Both the position numbers and the translations under genes were made by a program. Below are positions 1 through 5,077 of a stretch of DNA of 5,077 bases, in pieces. The number at the start of each line of letters is the position of its first letter. Positions within the stretch are counted from its first letter, which is position 1. This DNA comes from Bacteroidota bacterium (GTDB taxonomy: Bacteria > Bacteroidota > Bacteroidia > NS11-12g > UBA9320): the NCBI GenBank assembly GCA_947499775.1, contig CANMPY010000162.1:1-5077 (forward strand). Reading direction: 5' to 3'. The notes below the pieces were generated by a model. That model was not told the origin of the DNA, did not search any database, and saw only the letters and a program-made list of their open reading frames with translations.

Positions 1-230
1 GGCGTTTGTGGTAAAGTGGCTAATTGAGTAACGTTTGCCTCGTTTTTTTCAGAGTTGTTATCTGAAAATAAGCGTGATAGGGAATAATTGATATTAAAAA
101 AATCGAATCCTGTTTTTTTTGAAAAAAATTGAAGACCTACTATTAGTAAACCCAAACTGGCTAATACGGCAAAAACTTGTGAGCTTATATTCACTTTTTT
201 GGCAATATTTTCCCTTTCAAATCTTCCCAT
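1..230 (-). CDS. Unidentified single-pass membrane protein, N-terminal part (runs off left edge)
   Basis: The frame is open from an ATG at 230 to the left edge, giving 76 codons plus two bases; the C-terminal part is missing. The start is well fixed: an in-frame TAA lies 24 bases upstream, and no other ATG, GTG or TTG lies between. The product begins with a short charged stretch (MGRFERENIAKK). A hydrophobic segment at about residues 18-36 (core VFAVLASLGLLIVGLQFF) follows, then Lys-Lys and a polar, Asn/Ser/Glu-rich stretch. The positive charge before the helix and the lack of a signal-peptidase site suggest an N-terminal anchor with the remainder probably outside the cytoplasm, though the Lys-Lys after the helix leaves this uncertain. 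I do not recognise the family. The gene follows a glycosyltransferase on the same strand and has its own promoter, so an envelope or polysaccharide role is possible but is only inference from context. Confidence 0.65.
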   Translation of the reverse strand, partial: MGRFERENIAKKVNISSQVFAVLASLGLLIVGLQFFSKKTGFDFFNINYSLSRLFSDNNSEKNEANVTQLATLPQT

Positions 231-243
231 ATCGTTTTCAAAA

Positions 244-274
244 CAAAAATATTAAAAACAGAGTATAAACCAAA
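244..274 (-). promoter_or_regulatory. Bacteroidota-type promoter for the left-edge gene
   Basis: Read on the minus strand, TTTG (274-271) is followed by exactly 19 bases and then TATTTTTG (251-244). This matches the known Bacteroidota sigma factor consensus of a TTTG -33 element and a TAnnTTTG -7 element about 19 bases apart. The box ends 13 bases before the ATG at 230, so the leader would be only a few bases long. It lies wholly within the 73-bp gap after the glycosyltransferase stop codon. The site is seen in the sequence; its activity is inferred. Confidence 0.6.
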
Positions 275-303
275 TAAAGTTTTGCCTATTGACGTATTAA
301 TGG

Positions 304-1488
304 CTATTTTTTGCCAATCAATTGACAATATTGCTCGAGTTGGAGGGCGATGGTGTCCCAACTGAATTTTTCTGTTGCAATTTTCTGACCCTTTGATCCA
401 GTGGTTTCTCGCAATGGCTGCGATAGGAGTAATTCAATTACTCTTGAGGCGAATCCTTCGGGGGTGATTTCTAAAAAAACACCCTCGCTATTTTGTATTT
501 CCAATCCTTCAAACCCAATAGGGCCACTAACTACCGGAATACCCATAGCCATAGCTTCGAGTACTTTATTTTGAGTTCCTGCTCCTATTCGCAGTGGAGA
601 AACAACTATTGAAGCATTTTGATAGATCGTTTTTAATTCGGGAACAAACCCTGTAACTGTAATATTATTCGATTTTAATTCTGATACAGACTTAACAGGA
701 CGCTGTCCGGCAATAATAAATTTGATATTGGGAAACCTTTTTAAAATCGATGGAAATATGTCTTTAACAAAATAAAGAACTGCATCGATATTAGGAGCAT
801 AGTCCATATTGCCCGTAAACAATAGTGTGTCCTGAAGTGAATAGTCGTGTCCGACAGATTTATAAGTTTCTAAGTCTACTCCATTTCTTAAAAGTTTTAG
901 AGAAGTAGCTTGGTGCTCCTTTATCATATAATTTAAATCCTCGATAGAGCAAACAAGGTTTAAGTTATATTTCTTTATTATTTCACCTTCATAGCGGTAA
1001 AGTCTTTTATATTCTATTTTTTCAAAAAATCGCTTTATTATATTGTGTTGGTTATTAAGTCGCCGTAGCCAATATAAAGAAAAAGCATCAGGCAAATCCA
1101 ATAGTTTTGGTACGTTTATATCAGTTGTAAATTGAGCCATTCTTAAATGTTGTGTATGAATGGCGTCTACTTCATTTTCTGAAATAAAATTTTGAATTAA
1201 GCGTTTCATTGACCTGTTTTTAAAGTAAGCCACCTGAAAAGGGATATTCGAAAAAAGGGCAAGCAAACAATTGAGGTATGATTTCCACTTAGGAAGGTTA
1301 ATGATGTGAATTTTTGTAAATATTTTTTTTAATTCATTAATGTAAGTGTAATCTTCCTCCGATTCGGCAAAGGTTATTAGGTGCAATTCATGAGCAGTCG
1401 AAAGGCGTTTGGTTAAATTGTAAATTTTTAACTTGTCGCCTCTAAAAGGCGGGTAAGGAACCCGATTGGCTACAAATAAAATCTTCAT
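304..1488 (-). CDS. GT4-type glycosyltransferase (sugar transferase of exopolysaccharide/PEP-CTERM-associated kind)
   Basis: This 394-residue cytoplasmic or membrane-associated enzyme should transfer a sugar from a nucleotide-sugar donor to a glycan or lipid-linked acceptor. It has a two-domain GT-B layout. The N-terminal Rossmann domain opens with MKILFVANRVPYPPFRGDK (residues 1-19), a start typical of sugar transferases annotated near PEP-CTERM/exosortase systems. The C-terminal donor-binding domain runs from about 220, with LLFTGNMDYAPN (222-233), a FIIAG strand (257-261), VTGFV (278-282) and PLRIGAGTQNKVLEAMAMG (298-316). Glu311 is the second glutamate of the GT4 E-x7-E motif. The first is replaced by Ala303, as in the known GT4 subgroup with a GxGTxxKxLEAMAMG signature, so it is not evidence of inactivity. 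No membrane helix or signal peptide is evident. The ATG at 1488 is the only good start, and no Shine-Dalgarno precedes it. Donor and acceptor cannot be told from sequence. Confidence 0.93.
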   Translation of the reverse strand: MKILFVANRVPYPPFRGDKLKIYNLTKRLSTAHELHLITFAESEEDYTYINELKKIFTKIHIINLPKWKSYLNCLLALFSNIPFQVAYFKNRSMKRLIQNFISENEVDAIHTQHLRMAQFTTDINVPKLLDLPDAFSLYWLRRLNNQHNIIKRFFEKIEYKRLYRYEGEIIKKYNLNLVCSIEDLNYMIKEHQATSLKLLRNGVDLETYKSVGHDYSLQDTLLFTGNMDYAPNIDAVLYFVKDIFPSILKRFPNIKFIIAGQRPVKSVSELKSNNITVTGFVPELKTIYQNASIVVSPLRIGAGTQNKVLEAMAMGIPVVSGPIGFEGLEIQNSEGVFLEITPEGFASRVIELLLSQPLRETTGSKGQKIATEKFSWDTIALQLEQYCQLIGKK

Positions 1489-1508
1489 TGATTGTAATTT
1501 TGAAACGG

Positions 1509-1516
1509 CAAAAGTA
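1509..1516 (-). promoter_or_regulatory. Candidate -7 box for the glycosyltransferase
   Basis: On the minus strand the bases read TACTTTTG, a full match to the Bacteroidota TAnnTTTG -7 element, ending 20 bases before the ATG at 1488. No clear TTTG lies at the expected 17-23 base spacing upstream, so only the -7 half is supported. In AT-rich DNA such a match can arise by chance, but position and orientation fit. Confidence 0.42.
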
Positions 1517-1709
1517 ATTAAAAGAATAAGCGAGTTAGCGATAAATTTATGCCAAGTTTTTATAATTAACTAAATAGGTTCTGGATAAAAAAGATATTAA
1601 TAGCTTAAGAATTTGCAGCTCTTTTATAACTGATTTTGACCTCATTTTTTTTAAGTAAATAGAAATGAGAATTTGCTTTTTTTCTTCTTAAAATCCTTTA
1701 ACTTAATCT

Positions 1710-1717
1710 TATCTTTG
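1710..1717 (+). promoter_or_regulatory. Candidate -7 box for ribBA
   Basis: TATCTTTG matches the Bacteroidota TAnnTTTG -7 element exactly and is followed by CGCC. Transcription from here would begin near 1722-1725 and give a leader of roughly 80 bases before the ATG at 1802. No TTTG -33 element is present at the normal spacing; the nearest upstream TTTG (1672-1675) is 34 bases away, which is too far. The T-rich DNA just upstream could help polymerase binding, but that is inference. Confidence 0.5.
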
Positions 1718-1801
1718 CGCCTTAGATAGGAATTAGTAAAAGGTGGAGTTTGTTTTTTAATAACTCAGTCGTAGCGCTAAACTTAATACAAATAATTGTC
1801 A

Positions 1802-3004
1802 ATGAAAACAAAATTAAACTCAATACAATCAGCCATTGAAGATATAAAAAACGGCAAATTGGTTATTGTTGTGGACGATGAGAATCGAGAAAATGAGGGA
1901 GATTTTTTAACGGCAGCTAGCAATGTTACGCCCGAAATGGTTAATTTTATGGCCCGTGAAGGACGTGGACTTATCTGTGTTCCACTTTCGGAGGAGCGCT
2001 GTAAGGATTTAGATCTTGAATTAATGGTGACCAATAATACCGATCATCACCGAACCGCATTTACGGTTTCAGTAGATTTATTAGGGCATGGCTGCACAAC
2101 AGGGATTTCGGCCCATGATCGGTCAAAAACTATACAAGCTTTAGTTAATGTTAATACTAAGTCGGATGAATTAGGTAGACCTGGACATATTTTTCCCTTA
2201 ATGGCTCGTTCCGAAGGAGTTTTAAGACGTGCAGGCCATACAGAGGCGGCTATTGATTTAGCACGATTAGCAGGATTGCCACCGGTTGGATGTATCGTTG
2301 AAATATTAAATGAAGACGGAACCATGGCAAGGCTCCCTGATTTGTTTAAAGTTGCTAAAAAATTTGATCTTAAAATTATTTCAATCGAACAGCTTATTAA
2401 ATACCGATTAGCACAAGAAAGCCTCATAAAAAGGATAATTTCTGTGGATTTGCCTACCGAATACGGTAATTTTGAGTTAGTTGCTTATAAACAAATCAAT
2501 ACCGATCAGGAACATATTGCCTTGATAAAAGGAGTGTGGAATGAAGATGAACCCGTATTGACAAGAGTACATTCGTCGTGCCTAACCGGCGATGTTTTTG
2601 GAAGTTGTAGATGTGATTGTGGTCCACAATTGAGTGCAGCTATGGAAATGATTGAAAAAGAGGGGAGAGGAGTGATCGTTTATATGAATCAAGAAGGCAG
2701 GGGTATAGGATTAATAAACAAGTTGAAAGCTTACAAATTGCAAGAGCAAGGATTAGATACCGTAGAAGCTAATTTGCAATTAGGCTTTCAGATGGATCAA
2801 CGCGAATACGGAATTGGCGCACAAATACTTAGAGATTTAGGTGTTAGTAAAATGAGATTGATGAGCAACAACCCACAAAAGCGAACTGGCCTAGTTGGGT
2901 ATGGTCTTGAGATTGTAGAAAATGTAGCTATAAAAATTACGGCTAATAAACATAATCAAAAATATTTAGATACTAAACGCGACAAAATGGGTCATGATTT
3001 ATAA
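1802..3004 (+). CDS. ribBA: Bifunctional 3,4-dihydroxy-2-butanone-4-phosphate synthase / GTP cyclohydrolase II (RibBA)
   Basis: This cytosolic 400-residue enzyme makes both precursors of riboflavin. The N-terminal half (about 1-203) converts ribulose 5-phosphate to dihydroxybutanone phosphate plus formate. It shows DDENRENEGD (25-34), RPGHIFPL (126-133) and RRAGHTEA (142-149); Glu30 and His146 match the Mg ligands of E. coli RibB. The C-terminal half (about 208-400) opens the GTP ring. Its zinc cysteines are Cys260, Cys271 and Cys273, it has NQEGRGIGL (296-304), and Tyr311, Asp332 and Arg334 align with E. coli RibA Tyr105, Asp126 and Arg128. It ends in the usual YLDTKRDKMGH. Both halves therefore look active. 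The ATG at 1802 is preferred; a TTG two codons upstream (1796) would add only two residues and has no better ribosome-binding context. The leader lacks an FMN riboswitch. No other riboflavin gene lies in the window, so the gene appears to stand outside a rib operon here. Confidence 0.98.
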   Translation: MKTKLNSIQSAIEDIKNGKLVIVVDDENRENEGDFLTAASNVTPEMVNFMAREGRGLICVPLSEERCKDLDLELMVTNNTDHHRTAFTVSVDLLGHGCTTGISAHDRSKTIQALVNVNTKSDELGRPGHIFPLMARSEGVLRRAGHTEAAIDLARLAGLPPVGCIVEILNEDGTMARLPDLFKVAKKFDLKIISIEQLIKYRLAQESLIKRIISVDLPTEYGNFELVAYKQINTDQEHIALIKGVWNEDEPVLTRVHSSCLTGDVFGSCRCDCGPQLSAAMEMIEKEGRGVIVYMNQEGRGIGLINKLKAYKLQEQGLDTVEANLQLGFQMDQREYGIGAQILRDLGVSKMRLMSNNPQKRTGLVGYGLEIVENVAIKITANKHNQKYLDTKRDKMGHDL

Positions 3005-3143
3005 AGAAAGCAAGGGGATTAAAACAATTCTAAAATAATATTAACTAAACTTTTCTGCGATTTGGAGCTTTGATTTTTTTAGAAAATTCAGAAATACAAC
3101 CAACGCATTTACCTTTTAACACATAATAAAAATTTAAAAACAA
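3005..3143 (+). other. Gap between ribBA and the ABC-F gene; no clear terminator or promoter
   Basis: These 139 AT-rich bases hold no gene. A T-run (3074-3080) is not preceded by a usable GC stem, so I cannot call a terminator. Two near matches to the TAnnTTTG box, GAGCTTTG (3065-3072) and TACCTTTT (3110-3117), each miss one base and lack a spaced TTTG partner. The last bases before the ATG (AATTTAAAAACAA) are A-rich, the kind of start context reported in Flavobacterium in place of a Shine-Dalgarno. Whether the ABC-F gene has its own promoter or is read through from ribBA is open. Confidence 0.5.
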
Positions 3144-5054
3144 ATGATTTCACTAAGTAATTTTTCCTTTGAGTTTGGAGGGAGATATCTATATAAAGAT
3201 GCTGATTGGCATATAAAACCAAAAGAGAGGATTGGCCTTGTTGGCAAAAATGGGACAGGCAAAAGTACCTTATTGAGAGTGTTGACAGGTGAATACCCAT
3301 TGCGAGAGGGTGGTTTTAGTAAATTGAAATCCTTATCAATAGGATTTTTAAATCAAGACCTATTATCATTTCAGAGTGATGAGCCAATAGTAAATGTAGC
3401 TATGCAAGCCTTCGAAAGGCAATTGTACTTAGAGGGTGAAATTGAAGCCCTATTGAAAATAGTTGAAACGGATTATTCGGAAGAAAACTTGCATAAACTT
3501 GGCGAAATGCAAGAAGAATTTTTGCATAGCGATGGATATGATATTCGTTACAAGACCGAAGAAATATTAGAAGGACTTGGTTTTAGTACCACAGATTTAA
3601 CCAGACCTTTGTCTGAATTTTCGGGAGGTTGGCGAATGCGGGTTATGTTGGCTAAAATGCTATTGATGAAGCCACAATTACTCATGCTCGATGAACCGAC
3701 CAATCACTTGGACTTGCCGAGTATTGAATGGCTTGAAACCTATCTTACTGGTTACGATGGTACTGTTATTTTAGTGTCGCATGATAGGTATTTTCTTAAC
3801 CGAATGGTTACGAAAATAGTAGAAATAGCCAACCAGAAGATTTATCAATATACTGGAAATTTTGAAGAGTATCTGGAACAAAAAACTGAACGTGACGAGT
3901 TGCAAACCCGTCAATATGATAATCAACAAGATTATATTCGGCAGCAGGAGCGATTTATTACAAGGTTTAAAGCCAAAGCAAGTAAATCAACTTTGGTGCA
4001 AAGCCGCGTAAAAATGTTGGACAAATTAGATTTGGTTGAGGCTGTTGTTCACGATAATTCTAAAATTAATGTAAGGTTTAATATTCTTAAGGAACCTGGT
4101 AAGGTTATTTGCGAATTTAAAAATATAAGTAAATCCTACGGCCCAATCGATATCTTACATAAGTCGAATGCGCTTTTGAATAGAGGAGACCGTATTGCCC
4201 TAATTGGTGCAAATGGGAAAGGAAAGAGTACCTTATTGCGAATTATTGCAGGTGTAGAAAGCTTTGCCGGTGAACGCGTTATGGGTTACAATTTAATTCA
4301 ATCTTTTTATGCGCAGCATCAATTAGAGAGTCTCGATTTGGAAAATGATGTATTACAAGAATTGGCGAGTTTTGCTACTAATAAATCTGATGGTGATTTA
4401 AGAGGACTTTTAGGTGGATTTTTATTCCAAGGTGATGATGTATTTAAAAAAATAAAAGTATTGAGTGGTGGTGAAAAAGCAAGGGTATCCTTAGCTAAGA
4501 TGGTTACAACTGGTGCTAATTTTTTAGTTTTAGATGAGCCAACCAATCACTTAGATATGCAGAGTATTGACATACTGATAGATGTATTTAATAGCTATGC
4601 TGGTAGCTTTATTGTGGTGAGCCACGATAGGCATTTTGTTAGTCAAATAGCAAATAAAATTTGGTGGATTGAAGATAATCAGATTAAGGAATATCCCGGC
4701 ACCTATGCCGAATTTGAACCTTGGAATCAGCTTAGATTAAAAAATAAGCCAACTGGGAAAACGATTGTAAAAGAAACGGTTACCGTGCATACCAAACCAA
4801 AGGTTGAAAATTTGCCACATCGCGATACTTTGGTAAAATCGTTGCAAAAGCAAATAGATGGATTAGAATCGGAGATTACAATATTAAAAGAAAAGATTGA
4901 TAGCCATGAATCTGAAATGACTAAGGAATCAATTTATACCAACGCCATAGAATTGAAAAATATATCCCAAACTATTAATTCTTTTAAACGCGAGTTGGTA
5001 TTGAAAGAGCAGGAATATGAAACCGCTTTTGAAGAATTGCTCGGATTGGAATAA
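3144..5054 (+). CDS. ABC-F family ATPase, YheS/Uup-like (translation-associated)
   Basis: The 636-residue protein carries two ABC ATPase domains and no membrane segment, which marks it as ABC-F rather than a transporter. Domain 1 has Walker A GKNGTGKST (34-42), signature FSGGWRMR (159-166), Walker B with LDEPTNHLD (182-190, catalytic Glu184) and SHDR (212-215). An arginine/lysine-rich linker (about 240-300, with RFKAKASKSTLVQSRVKML at 274-292) corresponds to the P-site tRNA interaction motif of ABC-F proteins. Domain 2 has Walker A GANGKGKST (355-363), signature LSGGEKAR (440-447), Walker B with LDEPTNHLD (463-471, Glu465) and SHDR (493-496). A charged C-terminal region (about 556-635) looks like the coiled coil of Uup. 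FSGGWRMR, the FYAQHQLESL stretch (388-397) and LGGFLFQGD (423-431) resemble E. coli YheS most. ABC-F proteins bind the ribosomal E site and relieve stalled elongation; some give antibiotic resistance. The intact, YheS-like build suggests a housekeeping role. The exact subfamily is uncertain. Confidence 0.96.
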   Translation: MISLSNFSFEFGGRYLYKDADWHIKPKERIGLVGKNGTGKSTLLRVLTGEYPLREGGFSKLKSLSIGFLNQDLLSFQSDEPIVNVAMQAFERQLYLEGEIEALLKIVETDYSEENLHKLGEMQEEFLHSDGYDIRYKTEEILEGLGFSTTDLTRPLSEFSGGWRMRVMLAKMLLMKPQLLMLDEPTNHLDLPSIEWLETYLTGYDGTVILVSHDRYFLNRMVTKIVEIANQKIYQYTGNFEEYLEQKTERDELQTRQYDNQQDYIRQQERFITRFKAKASKSTLVQSRVKMLDKLDLVEAVVHDNSKINVRFNILKEPGKVICEFKNISKSYGPIDILHKSNALLNRGDRIALIGANGKGKSTLLRIIAGVESFAGERVMGYNLIQSFYAQHQLESLDLENDVLQELASFATNKSDGDLRGLLGGFLFQGDDVFKKIKVLSGGEKARVSLAKMVTTGANFLVLDEPTNHLDMQSIDILIDVFNSYAGSFIVVSHDRHFVSQIANKIWWIEDNQIKEYPGTYAEFEPWNQLRLKNKPTGKTIVKETVTVHTKPKVENLPHRDTLVKSLQKQIDGLESEITILKEKIDSHESEMTKESIYTNAIELKNISQTINSFKRELVLKEQEYETAFEELLGLE

Positions 5055-5077
5055 TTGCCGTTAATTAATAGGTAAAA

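Larger units (their letters stand above)
1489..1801. other. Divergent intergenic region between glycosyltransferase and ribBA
   Basis: These 313 bases separate two divergently transcribed genes. No credible coding sequence is present; the longest ATG frames I noticed are only a handful of codons. The region is very AT-rich and holds one candidate -7 box in each direction, listed separately. Two T-tracts (1645-1652 and 1677-1683) lie about 32 bp apart upstream of the ribBA box. A 9-bp direct repeat AGAATTTGC occurs at 1608-1616 and 1668-1676, and the 8-bp palindrome TAGCGCTA lies at 1772-1779 in the ribBA leader. I see no tRNA, no FMN riboswitch and no strong hairpin followed by a T-run. Confidence 0.7.

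Noticed and set aside
301..316. TGGC/GCCA inverted repeat with a T-rich loop across the glycosyltransferase stop codon
   Set aside because: The stem is only 4 bp and is not followed by a T-run on the minus strand, so it does not make a credible terminator.
1608..1676. 9-bp direct repeat AGAATTTGC, two copies 60 bp apart
   Set aside because: Two short AT-rich copies without flanking similarity; chance is the simpler explanation. Neither TTTG pairs with a -7 box at normal spacing.
1796..1801. TTG start two codons upstream of the ribBA ATG
   Set aside because: It adds only two residues, has no ribosome-binding site in its favour, and the ATG at 1802 is the simpler start.
1783..2427. Two open frames on the minus strand (1783-2034 and 2047-2427) inside and just before ribBA
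   Set aside because: They are antisense to a fully conserved RibBA coding sequence and their Ser/Ile/Asn-rich products show no recognisable domain.
3027..3084. Inverted repeat TTCTAAAA/TTTTAGAA flanking about 42 bases between ribBA and the ABC-F gene
   Set aside because: An AT-only-rich 8-bp stem with a long loop is expected by chance in such DNA and would be weak as a terminator.
3109..3300. 63-codon minus-strand frame over the start of the ABC-F gene
   Set aside because: Mostly antisense to the conserved N-terminus and Walker A of the ABC-F protein; no domain and no promoter seen.
4319..4546. 75-codon minus-strand frame within the ABC-F gene
   Set aside because: Antisense to the second ATPase signature and Walker B regions; a by-product of conserved codons.
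1..5077. Search for CRISPR arrays, tRNA or rRNA genes, insertion sequences and attachment sites
   Set aside because: No regularly spaced repeats, tRNA-like cloverleaf, transposase motifs or terminal inverted repeats were seen.

Overview
This AT-rich window looks like a chromosomal segment from a member of the Bacteroidota. Three upstream regions carry the TAnnTTTG -7 box typical of that phylum. No start codon has a convincing Shine-Dalgarno sequence, and the one before the ABC-F gene is A-rich. The proteins also read as Bacteroidota types. I cannot fix the genus from the sequence alone.

The left part (1-1488) is on the minus strand. It holds a GT4-type glycosyltransferase of the exopolysaccharide/sugar-transferase kind, resembling the family annotated in PEP-CTERM/exosortase-associated clusters. 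After it comes the first 76 codons of an unrecognised protein with one N-terminal membrane helix, which runs off the left edge. The two are separated by 73 bp that contain a well-formed Bacteroidota promoter, so the partial gene probably has its own transcription start.

A 313-bp divergent intergenic region (1489-1801) separates this block from the plus-strand half. It has one candidate -7 box facing each way and no recognisable coding sequence or FMN riboswitch.

The right part (1802-5054) is on the plus strand. It holds ribBA, the bifunctional enzyme that feeds both branches of riboflavin synthesis, with all the key residues I checked intact. A 139-bp gap follows, then a full-length ABC-F ATPase close to YheS/Uup, a translation-associated, non-transport ABC protein. 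The two have no evident functional link. They look like housekeeping genes beside a cell-envelope glycan locus.

I found no convincing new system. The points most worth a second look are the unidentified membrane-anchored gene at the left edge with its own strong promoter, and what the adjacent glycosyltransferase is used for.
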